From Cellulomonas dongxiuzhuiae (GTDB lineage Bacteria; Actinomycetota; Actinomycetes; Actinomycetales; Cellulomonadaceae): a DNA stretch of 64,000 nt. Positions 7,661 to 16,364 of this stretch are shown here, piece after piece; position 1 is the first letter of the stretch; each line of letters opens with the position of its first letter. Below the pieces are notes generated by a model that saw only the letters and a program-made list of their open reading frames with translations, ran no database searches and was not told the DNA's origin. The stretch covers positions 248,001 through 312,000 of the forward strand of contig NZ_CP076023.1 of the NCBI RefSeq assembly GCF_018623035.1, given 5' to 3'. The position numbers and the translations under genes were made by a program.

Positions 7661-8313
7661 GCGCCGCGACCGAGTCGCGCCGTGCCCGCGCCCGGCACGC
7701 CGACGAGCCGACGTCCGGGGTCGACCCCGCCGTGAGCGGGCCGGCCGCCGGGGGAGAGCCCGTGCCCTTCGCGCAGCCCCGCCCCGTCGGGCCCGTGGGG
7801 TGGATCGGGGTCGTGCTCGCCCTGATCGTGCTGGGCGTCGCCGTCGTGCTGCTGCACGACGGCCTGGTCGCCCTGGGCGTGCTCGGCGGGACGTCGTGGA
7901 TCCTGGCCGCCGCCGACGCGATCGGGCCGATCACGCCCACGTGGCAGGTGGCCCTCGTCGGGGCCGTCCTCGCCCTCGCAGGTCTGCGGCTCCTGGTCAT
8001 CGCCCTGGCGCGTCGGCGGCGCCCCGGGATCCGGCTGGCCGCGGGCGGCGGCCAGTACCTGCTGGGGGTCGACGTCGCCCGGCTCGCCTCCGGTGCCGCC
8101 GCGCGGGTCGACGGCGTGCTCGACGTGCGCAGCAGGTGGGGCCGGCGCACCGTCCGGGTCGACGCGACCACCGACGGCGGCCCGGGCATCGACGAGCGCA
8201 TCCGCGCGGTCGTCGCCGAGCGGCTCGCAGCGCTCGCGGACGCACCGCGCGTCGTCGTGCGCACGCGGCGCAGCCGCAGCGAGGACGACACGGCACCCGG
8301 GGGTGCGCGATGA
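7657..8313 (+). CDS. DUF6286-like two-helix membrane protein of the Asp23 operon
   Basis: A 218-residue protein. A 45-residue charged, proline-rich start is followed by two membrane helices (about 49-70 and 85-115, VGWIGVVLALIVLGVAVVLL and ALVGAVLALAGLRLLVIAL). Next is a soluble C-terminal domain of about 95 residues ending in arginine-rich sequence. This architecture matches DUF6286 proteins that accompany Asp23 and AmaP in actinobacteria. It overlaps both neighbours by 4 nt. A likely role is a membrane anchor whose cytoplasmic domain contacts Asp23 proteins. Confidence 0.65.
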   Translation: MSAATESRRARARHADEPTSGVDPAVSGPAAGGEPVPFAQPRPVGPVGWIGVVLALIVLGVAVVLLHDGLVALGVLGGTSWILAAADAIGPITPTWQVALVGAVLALAGLRLLVIALARRRRPGIRLAAGGGQYLLGVDVARLASGAAARVDGVLDVRSRWGRRTVRVDATTDGGPGIDERIRAVVAERLAALADAPRVVVRTRRSRSEDDTAPGGAR

Positions 8314-8891
8314 CCCGCGGGCTGCGGGGGCTGAACCGCGTCGTCGCGTTCGTCGTCGGGCTCGCGCTGCTCGTGGTCGGCGTGGCGGCCGTGCTGTGGT
8401 GGACGGGGACGCTGGGCGACCTGTGGGACGCGACGCCCGAGGCGCTCGACCCGAGCCGCGCCGAGGAGGTGACGGGCACCGGCTGGTTCGGTGCCGTCGC
8501 CACCGCGTGCGGCGCCGTGCTCGCGCTCCTCGCGCTGTGGTGGCTCGCGGCTCACCTCACCTCACCGCGGGCCGGCACGGTCACGCTCCGCGGGTCCGAC
8601 CCGGCCGGACGCCTCACGCTCGACCCCGGGGCGCTCGCCGGGCACGTCGCGGAGCAGGCGCGCCGGCTGCCGGGCGTCGTGGGGGCGCGCACCGTCGTCG
8701 ACCGGGAACGGGGCAGGCACGTGCTCGTCTCGACGCTGCAGGTCGACCCCGAGACGGACCTGCCGACGCTCGCCGACCAGGTCGCCGAGCTGGTGGCCGA
8801 CGCGCGCGACGTGGCCGGGATCCAGGGGCTGGCGGCGCGCACCCGCCTGGCCGTGCGGCGCCGCGCGCGGGGCGGGCCGCGCGTGCGCTGA
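8310..8891 (+). CDS. amaP: AmaP-like alkaline shock response membrane anchor
   Basis: A 193-residue protein with two membrane helices (RVVAFVVGLALLVVGVAAV at about 9-27, and GAVATACGAVLALLALWWLA at about 60-80). They are separated by a short loop and followed by a soluble domain starting with a strand-rich segment (GTVTLRGSDPAGRLTLDP). This is the layout of AmaP, the anchor that tethers Asp23 in Staphylococcus. It is the last gene of the operon, joined to the previous one by an ATGA overlap. Identity as AmaP rests on architecture and neighbours. Confidence 0.7.
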   Translation: MTRGLRGLNRVVAFVVGLALLVVGVAAVLWWTGTLGDLWDATPEALDPSRAEEVTGTGWFGAVATACGAVLALLALWWLAAHLTSPRAGTVTLRGSDPAGRLTLDPGALAGHVAEQARRLPGVVGARTVVDRERGRHVLVSTLQVDPETDLPTLADQVAELVADARDVAGIQGLAARTRLAVRRRARGGPRVR

Positions 8892-8935
8892 CGGGCGCCG
8901 GTCCGGACCCACGGCGCCGGCCGCCGACGCCGCGG

Positions 8936-10222
8936 TCAGTGCGGCAGCACCCGCGCCTGCGCCAGGCGGGTCTCGAGGTGGTGGCGCTCGGCGGTGTCCG
9001 GGACCAGGGCCAGCGCGCGCTCCAGCTCCGCGACGGCCTCGGGCCCGCGGCCCGCGCGCAGCAGCAGCTCGCCGCGCACCGCCGGGAGCCGGTGGTGGCG
9101 GGCCAGCGCGTCGTCGAGGCCGTCGAGCACCGCGAGCCCGGCGTCCGGGCCGTGGGCCTCCGCGACCGCGACCGCCCGCGCGAGCCGCACGACCGGTGAG
9201 CCCGTGCGGGCCTCCAGCAGCGCGTAGACGCGCGCGATCACGTCCCAGCGGGTGCTCGCGGCGGTCGGCGCGCTCGCGTGCTCGGCCGCCGCGAGCGCCT
9301 GCAGCCGGTGGTCCTCGGCGAGGCCGTCCAGCGGCGGCAGCGCGCCGAGCAGCGCGAGTCCCTCGGCGACGTCCTCGGAGTGCCAGCGCGAGCGGTCCTG
9401 GTCGGGCAGCAGCACGAGCCGGCCGTCGGCGTCGAGACGCGCGTCGCGCCGCGAGTGCTGCAGCAGCATGAGCGCCAGCAGCGCGCGCACGCGCGGCGAC
9501 CCGCCCAGGAGGACGTCGAGCTCACGCGTCAGGCGCACGGCCTCGTCGGCGAGGTCGACGCGCAGCCCGCCGGGCACGTCGGCGGGCTGGTACCCGGCGG
9601 TGAACAGCAGGTACAGCACCGTCGTGACCGCGTCGAGCCGCTCGTCGACCTGCCCGGGCGGCGGCACGACGAACGGCACGCCCGTGGCCGCGAGCCGCTT
9701 CTTCGCGCGCGTCAGGCGCGCCGACATCGCGGTGTGCTGCACCAGCTGCAGCCGCGCGATGTCCGCCGTCTGGAGCCCGACGACGAACCGCAGCGTCATC
9801 GCCACGCGGTCCGCCGGCGCGAGGGCCGGGTGGCAGCACGTCAGGACCAGCCGCAGCTGCTCGTCGGCGACGTGCGCGCCCGGGTCCTGCGTCGCGGCGG
9901 CCAGCGCGCGCATCTCGTCGTCGACGACCATCAGGGGCTCCTTGCGGCGGTGCACCGACTGCGCCCGCAGCCGGTCCAGGACCCGTCGGCGCGCGGCGGT
10001 CAGCAGCCACGCGCCCGGCCGCTCGGGGACGCCGTCGCGCGGCCACGTGCGCGCGGCCGCCTCGAACGCGTCGCCCGCGGCGTCCTCCGCGAGGTCCGGG
10101 CTGGCGAACTGCGCGACCAGGAGCGCGACGACGTGCGACCAGTGGGCACGCCACGCGGCCCCCAGCGCGGTCGCGACGTCGTCCTGCCCGGGAAGGTGCC
10201 CGGCCGGCGGGGTGGGGGTCAC
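8936..10222 (-). CDS. ECF42-type sigma factor with C-terminal extension (DUF6596)
   Basis: Residues about 15-180 hold sigma region 2 (DLAEDAAGDAFEAAARTWPR) and region 4 (LTCCHPALAPADRVAMTL). The next 240 residues are a TPR-like helical extension (QVDERLDAVTTVLYLLF ... AERHHLETRLAQARVLPH). That long tail, and co-transcription with DGPF/YCII proteins, define group ECF42, where the extension is required for activity and no anti-sigma is used. I chose GTG 10222 because it overlaps the upstream stop by 4 nt; GTG 10234 is also in frame. It is third of three coupled leftward genes. Confidence 0.85.
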   Translation of the reverse strand: MTPTPPAGHLPGQDDVATALGAAWRAHWSHVVALLVAQFASPDLAEDAAGDAFEAAARTWPRDGVPERPGAWLLTAARRRVLDRLRAQSVHRRKEPLMVVDDEMRALAAATQDPGAHVADEQLRLVLTCCHPALAPADRVAMTLRFVVGLQTADIARLQLVQHTAMSARLTRAKKRLAATGVPFVVPPPGQVDERLDAVTTVLYLLFTAGYQPADVPGGLRVDLADEAVRLTRELDVLLGGSPRVRALLALMLLQHSRRDARLDADGRLVLLPDQDRSRWHSEDVAEGLALLGALPPLDGLAEDHRLQALAAAEHASAPTAASTRWDVIARVYALLEARTGSPVVRLARAVAVAEAHGPDAGLAVLDGLDDALARHHRLPAVRGELLLRAGRGPEAVAELERALALVPDTAERHHLETRLAQARVLPH

Positions 10223-10563
10223 GGCTCGACGCACTCACGGATCTCGAGGGTGGCCTCGGGCAGCAGGTGCAGCAGGCCGAGCAGCGTCCGCTCGTCCGGC
10301 GTGTCGACCAGGTAGAACCCGCCGAGCTGCTCGGTGGTCTCCGCGAACGGTCCGTCGGTCACCGCCACGTCGCCGTCGCCGTCGCGCCGTGCCGTGCGCG
10401 CCGACGCGACGCCCGCCAGCGCCTCGCCCACCTCGATCCGCACGCCGGCGGCCTGCGCGGCGTCCGAGAACGCCTGGTGCGCCACGTCGTAGCGCCGCCG
10501 GCCCGCCTCGTCCAGGCCGTTCCAGACCTGCTCGTCGTCGTAGATCAGGACGACGTACCTCAT
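10219..10563 (-). CDS. YCII-related DGPF-domain protein
   Basis: A 114-residue protein opening MRYVVLIYDDE and carrying the family hallmark DGPFAETTEQLGGFYLVD near residues 75-92. DGPF proteins are small alpha-beta-barrel relatives of YCII and are the standard partners of ECF42 sigma factors. Their biochemical role is unknown. Its start ATG overlaps the stop of the upstream DGPF gene, and its stop overlaps the sigma factor start, so all three are translationally coupled. Confidence 0.85.
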   Translation of the reverse strand: MRYVVLIYDDEQVWNGLDEAGRRRYDVAHQAFSDAAQAAGVRIEVGEALAGVASARTARRDGDGDVAVTDGPFAETTEQLGGFYLVDTPDERTLLGLLHLLPEATLEIRECVEP

Positions 10564-10970
10564 GCGACGCTCGCGGCGACGCGCTCGGGGTCACCGGCGG
10601 GCGCGTCCGCGTGGACCGCGACCGGCCGCAGCTCGAGGGTCCCGCCGTCGTCCATGACGAGCGGCGCGGCCAGCCGCAGCAGTCCGTCGGGGTCCGACGT
10701 GCGGACCAGGTAGAACCCGCCGAGCTGCTCGGTGGTCTCCGCGTACGGCCCGTCCGTGACCTCGGGGCTGTCCGCACGGACGTGGAGCAGGCGCGCCTGC
10801 GACGGGCTCGCGAGCTCCTCGCCGCCGACGATCTCGTGCCCCTGCGCGGCGCACGCGGCGGCGAACGCCCCGTGCGCGTCGTACGCCGCCTCGAGGTCGA
10901 CGCACGCGTCCGGGTCGCCCCAGAGCAGCAGCATCCAGGTCGCCGGCGGGGTCGTGGTCGGCGTGGTCAT
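10560..10970 (-). CDS. YCII-related DGPF-domain protein (second copy)
   Basis: A 136-residue protein with the hallmark variant DGPYAETTEQLGGFYLVR, sharing the block after 'DGP' with its neighbour but diverging elsewhere. ATG 10970 was chosen over the longer GTG 10997 because a full AAGGAGG lies 6 nt upstream at about 10977-10983. It is the first gene of the DGPF-DGPF-ECF42 cassette. The promoter should lie in 10971-11051, but nothing distinctive was seen there. Confidence 0.85.
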   Translation of the reverse strand: MTTPTTTPPATWMLLLWGDPDACVDLEAAYDAHGAFAAACAAQGHEIVGGEELASPSQARLLHVRADSPEVTDGPYAETTEQLGGFYLVRTSDPDGLLRLAAPLVMDDGGTLELRPVAVHADAPAGDPERVAASVA

Positions 10971-11051
10971 GGCGTCCTCCTTCGTCGAGGCACCCACTGT
11001 GCCCGTGCACCCTGACGACGCGCGAGACCCCGCGATTTCGACAGCCGCGGC

Positions 11052-12635
11052 TCACCGCGTGACAGCGGCCCCCCGCGCGACCAGCCCGGCCTTGTCGGAC
11101 AGCGCGACCTCCTTCATGAGGAAGGCGATCGCGAAGCCGATGATGCCCAGCGGCACGAGGTACCAGAACGCGGGTGCCAGCGCGTCGGTGTAGGCGTCGA
11201 CGACGATCTCGCGCAGCGACTCCGGCAGCTGCTGGACCAGCTCGGGCGTCAGGGAGTCGGCGCCGAACCCCTGCGGGACGTCACCCGCGGGCACGTCCTT
11301 CACGGCGTCGGCCAGCCGGGTCGTGAGGTTCGTGGTGAAGACGGTGGAGAACACGCTCGTCCCCACGGCGGCGCCGATCTCCCGCAGGAAGTTGTTGGTG
11401 GACGTCGCGACGCCGACCATCTCCGGTGCCACGGAGTTCTGCACCGCGATGACGATGGTCTGCATCACCAGGCCCAGGCCCAGGCCGAGGACGAAGATCA
11501 TGGCGCCGAAGGTCACCATCGAGATGTCGGGTGTCAGCCGCGTGAGCAGCGCCAGCCCGACGGTCGCGATGCCCATGCCGAGGATCGGGAAGACCTTGTA
11601 GTGCCCGCGGGCGGAGATGAGCAGGCCGGACCCGATCGCGGTGATCATCAGGCCGACCGTCATGGGCAGCATCAGCAGCCCCGCGTCCGTGGCGTCGTAC
11701 CCGCGCGCCATCTGCAGGAACGTCGGCAGGAACGACAGTGCCGCGAACATCGTCATGCCGAGCAGCAGGGCGATGGTGACGGACACGGAGAACGTCCGGC
11801 TGCGGAACAGCCGCAGCGGGATCAGCGGGTCGGCCACCTTCGTCTCGACGAGCAGGAACGCGGCCAGGGCCACGACCGTCGTCGCCGCCAGGCCCCGCAG
11901 CAGCGGGTCGCCCCAGTCGTACCGGCCCGCCGGCGCGATGGAGCTCCAGCTGGTGAGCAGGACGATGCCGGCGGTCGTGGTGGCCATGAGGGCGGCCCCG
12001 CCCAGGTCGAAGCGCGTGCTCGGCGTGCGCGACGGCAGCCGCAGCCGGAACCACGCGACCGCGAGCGCCACCAGCCCGATGGGCACGTTCAGCCAGAAGC
12101 ACCACCGCCACCCGGGCCCGTCGGTGAACCAGCCGCCGAGCAGCGGCCCGGCGACCGTCGCGATGCCGAAGACCGCGCCCATCGGCCCCATGTACTTGCC
12201 GCGGTCCCGGGCCGAGACGATGTCCGCGATGATCGCCTGGCTGAGGATGACCAGCCCGCCGGCGCCCAGGCCCTGCACGGACCGCCACACGACGAGGTCG
12301 GTGAAGCTCTGCGAGAGCGCCGACCCGGTCGAGCCGACGACGAAGACCGCCACCGCGAGGAGGAACGGCCGCCGGCGTCCGCGGAGGTCGCCGATCTTGC
12401 CGTAGATCGGCATGACGATCGCGATCGCCAGCAGGTAGGCGGTGATGATCCAGCCCTCGTGCTGCGCCGCCCGCAGGTCCCCGACGATCGTCGGCAGCGC
12501 GGTGCTCACCACCGACTGGTCGAGGGCCGACAGGAACATCGCCGCCAGCAGCGCGCTGAAGATCACGTAGACCGTGCCGGGGGAGAGCACGAGCTCCGGC
12601 TCGTCCGCCGCGGTGGGTCGCGTGGTGCTGCTCAT
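11052..12635 (-). CDS. EmrB/QacA-type MFS drug exporter (DHA2 family)
   Basis: A 527-residue protein with fourteen hydrophobic segments, the DHA2 number. Family signatures are visible: LDQSVVSTALPTIVGDL in helix 1, GKIGDLRGRRRPF in the loop between helices 2 and 3, and a motif-C-like stretch (GAVFGIATVAGPLLGGWF) in helix 5. Such proteins use the proton gradient to expel drugs or antimicrobial compounds. ATG 12635 is preceded by AGGAC. No TetR or MarR regulator is adjacent, although these often accompany the family. Substrate unknown. Confidence 0.88.
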   Translation of the reverse strand: MSSTTRPTAADEPELVLSPGTVYVIFSALLAAMFLSALDQSVVSTALPTIVGDLRAAQHEGWIITAYLLAIAIVMPIYGKIGDLRGRRRPFLLAVAVFVVGSTGSALSQSFTDLVVWRSVQGLGAGGLVILSQAIIADIVSARDRGKYMGPMGAVFGIATVAGPLLGGWFTDGPGWRWCFWLNVPIGLVALAVAWFRLRLPSRTPSTRFDLGGAALMATTTAGIVLLTSWSSIAPAGRYDWGDPLLRGLAATTVVALAAFLLVETKVADPLIPLRLFRSRTFSVSVTIALLLGMTMFAALSFLPTFLQMARGYDATDAGLLMLPMTVGLMITAIGSGLLISARGHYKVFPILGMGIATVGLALLTRLTPDISMVTFGAMIFVLGLGLGLVMQTIVIAVQNSVAPEMVGVATSTNNFLREIGAAVGTSVFSTVFTTNLTTRLADAVKDVPAGDVPQGFGADSLTPELVQQLPESLREIVVDAYTDALAPAFWYLVPLGIIGFAIAFLMKEVALSDKAGLVARGAAVTR

Positions 12636-12897
12636 CGACGGGTCCTGTCCCGCGAGCCGGGTACGCGAGGCGCAGGGGTCGAGCAGGCGACCGCCCCGGC
12701 CGAGCACGTTCCCCCCGCGGCTCACCTCTGTCGAGTGTCCGCCCGGCCCTGCGGCCCCGCAACACACCGTGGCGCGCTCGGACCGCGGCGCTGCACGGGA
12801 CCGGGGCGCAGCCTCCGGGTGCGGGTCGGGGGGACCCGTGCCTACGGTGGCGGTCGCCCGGCGACCCGGGCGTACCCCCTGTGAACGAGGAGGCACC

Positions 12898-13458
12898 ATG
12901 TCCGGTACGGACCTCAGCGGCCGACGCGTGCTGGCCGTCGTCACCAACTACGGCGTCGAGCAGGACGAGCTCGTCGTCCCCGTGGACCACCTGCGCGCCG
13001 CGGGCGCGACCGTGGACGTCGCCGCGGTCGACGACGCCCCGGTCGAGACGCTCGTCGGCGACAAGGACCCCGGGAGCACGGTCCAGCCGACGACGACGCT
13101 CGCCGCGGCTGACGCCGACGCGTACGACCTGCTCCTGGTCCCCGGCGGGACCCTCAACGCGGACACGCTGCGCCTGCAGGACGACGCGCTGCGCCTGGTG
13201 AAGGCGTTCGCGTCGTCGGGCCGGCCCGTCGCGGCGATCTGCCACGGCCCGTGGCTCCTGGTCGAGGCCGGCCTGGTCACCGGCAAGCGCCTCACGTCCT
13301 ACCCGTCCCTGACGACCGACGTGCGCAACGCCGGCGGGACGTGGGTCGACGAGGAGGTCGTCGCGGACGACGCCCAGGGGTTCCGCCTGGTCACGTCGCG
13401 CACCCCCGACGACCTCAAGGCGTTCCTGCAGGAGATCGACGCCGCGCTGACGGCCTGA
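12898..13458 (+). CDS. DJ-1/PfpI-family (type 1 glutamine amidotransferase-like) protein
   Basis: A 186-residue protein with the PfpI fold markers: an N-terminal Rossmann strand (RRVLAVVTNYGVEQDEL), LLLVPGGT, and the nucleophile elbow AICHG with Cys115, followed by WLLVEAGLVTGKRLTSYPS. Relatives are deglycases, chaperones or general stress proteins. ATG 12898 has GAGGAGG ending about 5 nt upstream. The Nudix gene follows 2 nt after its stop, so the two form a short operon, possibly a damage-cleaning pair. Confidence 0.88.
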   Translation: MSGTDLSGRRVLAVVTNYGVEQDELVVPVDHLRAAGATVDVAAVDDAPVETLVGDKDPGSTVQPTTTLAAADADAYDLLLVPGGTLNADTLRLQDDALRLVKAFASSGRPVAAICHGPWLLVEAGLVTGKRLTSYPSLTTDVRNAGGTWVDEEVVADDAQGFRLVTSRTPDDLKAFLQEIDAALTA

Positions 13459-13460
13459 CC

Positions 13461-13961
13461 GTGCCGCCGACCAGCGCCGCGCTCCTGCTGCACCACGGGC
13501 GCGGCGCTGCCGCGCACGTCCTGATCGCGCACATGGGCGGCCCGTTCTGGGCGCGCAAGGACGAGCGTGCGTGGTCGATCCCCAAGGGGCTCGTCGAGCC
13601 GGGCGAGGACGTCGGGACGGCCGCGCGCCGCGAGTTCGCCGAGGAGCTGGGCGTGCCGGCACCCGACCTGCCCGCCGTGGACCTCGGGACCTTCCGGTAC
13701 GGGTCCGGCAAGGTCGTCCACGTGCTGGCCGTCGAGGTGCCGGCCGCCCTCGTCGGCTCGCCGGAGGACCCCGCGAGCCCGGACCTCACGACGCGCGCGG
13801 GCATCAGCACCGCCCAGGTCGAGTGGCCGCCGCGCTCGGGGCGCCGCATCGACGTCCCCGAGGTGGACCGCGCCGCGTGGTTCGGCGTCGAGCAGGCCCG
13901 GCCGCTGCTCGTCGCGGGTCAGCAGCCCGCGCTCGACGCGCTCGTCGCCGCGACGGCCTGA
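13461..13961 (+). CDS. Nudix hydrolase
   Basis: A 166-residue protein with the Nudix box GLVEPGEDVGTAARREFAEELG near residues 43-64 (GxxxxxEx7REUxEExGU), the Mg2+-binding helix that hydrolyses nucleoside diphosphate-linked compounds. The start is GTG 13461, just 2 nt after the DJ-1 family gene. The segment WSIPKGLVEPGED and a C-terminal WPPRSGRRIDVPEVDRAAWF resemble the predicted NUDIX/YjhB-type phosphohydrolases of actinobacteria. Substrate unknown. Confidence 0.9.
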   Translation: MPPTSAALLLHHGRGAAAHVLIAHMGGPFWARKDERAWSIPKGLVEPGEDVGTAARREFAEELGVPAPDLPAVDLGTFRYGSGKVVHVLAVEVPAALVGSPEDPASPDLTTRAGISTAQVEWPPRSGRRIDVPEVDRAAWFGVEQARPLLVAGQQPALDALVAATA

Positions 13962-14071
13962 CGGCCCGGATCACCCGCGCGGTCGCCCGGGGCCGGGTAT
14001 CACCGCCCGCCCGCGTCCGCCCCTTCTGTCGATGTCGCGGCGACGACGCCGCGCACGTACAGGGGGAGGTG

Positions 14072-14284
14072 ATGGCAGTGGCCAACGCAGACCAGGCACG
14101 CAGGGCGCTCGAGCTCCTGCGCAGCAGCGAGATCGTGAACCTGGAGATCCCGGTCTCCCGGCTGACGGACTCGGTCAGCAAGCTCGAGGAGGTCGCCGGC
14201 TACGTGCTGGTGTGGGAGAAGTACGTCCTGGTGGTCGCGGACAGCGCGCAGGACATCGTGACGAACCCCGTCGCGCGGGGCTGA
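14072..14284 (+). CDS. Unrecognised 70-residue protein upstream of a large helical protein
   Basis: I do not recognise this protein. It has a helical first half (DQARRALELLRSSEIVNLEI, then SVSKLEEVAG) and a strand-rich second half (YVLVWEKYVLVVADSAQDI). There is no cysteine, no signal peptide and no membrane helix. ATG 14072 is preceded by AGGGGGAGG at 14061-14069; GTG 14069 is less well spaced. The gap to the next gene is 118 nt and contains a GGAGG before that gene, so the two are probably one operon. Confidence 0.6.
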   Translation: MAVANADQARRALELLRSSEIVNLEIPVSRLTDSVSKLEEVAGYVLVWEKYVLVVADSAQDIVTNPVARG

Positions 14285-14402
14285 CGCCCGACCGGTCGGG
14301 CCTGTCACCAGGGTCCGTCCACCCACGCTGCCCCGGGCCGACGACCACCCCGGGGCAGCACCGCGCCGCCGACGGCCCGTCGGCCCCCACCCGGAGGACC
14401 CC

Positions 14403-16298
14403 ATGACGCAGGTGCAGGACGTCCCACGCACGACCGCCGGCACCGGGGCGCGCGCCGTCGCCTGGCTGGCCCGGCATACCGACCACCTCGACCCGGCCCT
14501 CGCGGACCCGTCGACCGAGCTGTTCGCGCGCAAGGCGCTCGTCGAGGTCGCGCTGCTCGTGGGCCTGCGCGCGCGCCTCGACCCGACGCCGCTCGACGCG
14601 GACCACGCGCGGCTGCTGGACGTCGTCGCCGAGGTCGCCGCGCGCCCGTCGTACCGCGAGCTCGCGGCACGCGACCGTCGCGCGCTGCTGCTGTACGCCG
14701 GCACGTACGCCGCGCTGCGGCTGTGCGGGCGCGAGGACCTGGCGTTCCGGCACGTGCTCGAACGCGCGGTGCGCGGCCGGTACGCGACCGTCTTCGAGCG
14801 CGTGCCCTACCGGCACCTCGACCTGCTGCACACGCTCGAGCTCGCCGATCTGCCGTCCGACGTCGCGGGCCTCGGCACCGCGCTGCCGCTGACCGTGCTC
14901 ACCGGCGACCCCAACGTGCTCGAGCTGAGCACGGCCGACACGTACGCGATCACGCACGCCGTGTTCTACGCGAGCGACTTCGGCTGCCGCGACGTCCCGT
15001 GGCCCGCCGGCAGCGACGCCGCGCGCGCCGCCGAGCTGCTGCGCGCCTGCCTCGCGCTGGCCCGGGCGCGGCAGGACGCGGACCTGGTCGGCGAGCTGCT
15101 CATGTGCCTGACCTGCCTCGGTGCGGGCCCCTCGCCGGCCGACGACGACGCCCGCGCGTGGCTGCGCGCGTGGCAGGAGCCCGACGGCCGCGTCGAGGGC
15201 CCGCGGGGCGTCGTGCCGGACCGTCTGACGCAGGCCGACCCGGCGTGGTCGCGGTGGGCCACGGCGTACCACACGACGATCGTCGCGGCCCTGGAGGACC
15301 TGCTGCACCGCCACGCACCGGTGGCGCACCGCGGACGCGCGAGGGGCGTGCTGGACGGTGCGCGCCCGGTCTGGGTCCGGCACGCGCACGACGGTGCGCC
15401 CGGCGCGCCTGCGGCGGTCGACGTGCGGGCGGTCGCCGTGCGGCCGGTCGACGTGCCGGCCGTCGACGTGCACGGTGCCGTGCGCGACGCCGCCGGCTGG
15501 CTCGACGCGCACGTCCCCGCGACCGACCTGCGGGCCGCGGCGTGGACGGTCGAGGCGCGCGCGGCCCTCGGCGACGCCGTGGCGGCCCGGAGCCGCCTCG
15601 CGACGGCGCTCGCGGGCGACGTGGCGGCTCGCCTCGCAGCCGTCCCTGGCGACGTCGGGCTGCACGTCGCCGAGCTGGCCGCACGCCTGGGCGACGGTGC
15701 GGCGCGGTCCGCCACCTGCGTCGTCGCGCCCCTGCCCGCACCGCTGCGGGCGCTGCTCACGACCGTCGAGGACGTGCTCGCCGACGTGCCCGTCACCGAC
15801 ACCACCGTCGACGGCGCGCGTGAACGCGTCGCGGCCGCGCGCGGGGGACGGTGGTGGACGGGTTACGTCGAGTCGCTCGCCGGGGTCGACGGCGACGCCC
15901 CCGACGCACCGGCCGCCGAGCCGGCGAGCGACGACCTCGCCGTCCGCCGCGAGCAGGCGCTGACGCTCGCCGCGGACCTCGTGCGCCGCGGCCGGTCCCC
16001 GCACGTGGCACCCGGCACCGCCGCCCGGGCGGCGGCCGTGCTGGTCCGCGCGGCGGCGGACGCCGTGGCGGCCTACGACGTGGGCGCACTCGCGGTGGTC
16101 GTGCGGGGTCTGGTGCGGCTGCCCGCGGTCCCGCGCCGCGTCGTGCGCGACGCGGTCGAGTGGCTGGTCGGGCAGCAGCAGCTCACGGGCGGCGTCGGCG
16201 CACCGCTGGGCGACGACCCGGCGGAGCGCGACGCGCTCGTCGCGCAGTGGACGCTGCTCGCGCTGCCGGCGCTGCTGGAGGGCGCGGCGCTGGCGTGA
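14403..16298 (+). CDS. Large all-helical protein, possibly DUF6895-like (alpha/alpha toroid)
   Basis: A 631-residue soluble protein made almost wholly of alanine- and leucine-rich helices in regular array, like the alpha/alpha-toroid fold of terpene cyclases and LanC proteins. Distinct spots are THAVFYASDFGCRDVPWP (about residue 180), LLMCLTCLGAG and ATAYHTTIVAALEDLL. The first 320 residues recall the actinobacterial DUF6895 family. No DDXXD, DXDD or LanC zinc ligand set is visible. GGAGG sits about 5 nt before ATG 14403. Function unknown; pairing with the 70-residue protein is the only contextual clue. Confidence 0.5.
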   Translation: MTQVQDVPRTTAGTGARAVAWLARHTDHLDPALADPSTELFARKALVEVALLVGLRARLDPTPLDADHARLLDVVAEVAARPSYRELAARDRRALLLYAGTYAALRLCGREDLAFRHVLERAVRGRYATVFERVPYRHLDLLHTLELADLPSDVAGLGTALPLTVLTGDPNVLELSTADTYAITHAVFYASDFGCRDVPWPAGSDAARAAELLRACLALARARQDADLVGELLMCLTCLGAGPSPADDDARAWLRAWQEPDGRVEGPRGVVPDRLTQADPAWSRWATAYHTTIVAALEDLLHRHAPVAHRGRARGVLDGARPVWVRHAHDGAPGAPAAVDVRAVAVRPVDVPAVDVHGAVRDAAGWLDAHVPATDLRAAAWTVEARAALGDAVAARSRLATALAGDVAARLAAVPGDVGLHVAELAARLGDGAARSATCVVAPLPAPLRALLTTVEDVLADVPVTDTTVDGARERVAAARGGRWWTGYVESLAGVDGDAPDAPAAEPASDDLAVRREQALTLAADLVRRGRSPHVAPGTAARAAAVLVRAAADAVAAYDVGALAVVVRGLVRLPAVPRRVVRDAVEWLVGQQQLTGGVGAPLGDDPAERDALVAQWTLLALPALLEGAALA

Positions 16299-16364
16299 GG
16301 ACGCGGCGGATACGTCACTGGCTGCAGGTCCGCGCTTGCGCTCCGAGAGTCGCGTACCAGTAGC

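Noticed and set aside
14403-16298. LanC-like lanthipeptide cyclase
   Set aside because: The helical repeat is suggestive, but the zinc-binding Cys/Cys/His set and the WC.G motif of LanC are missing.
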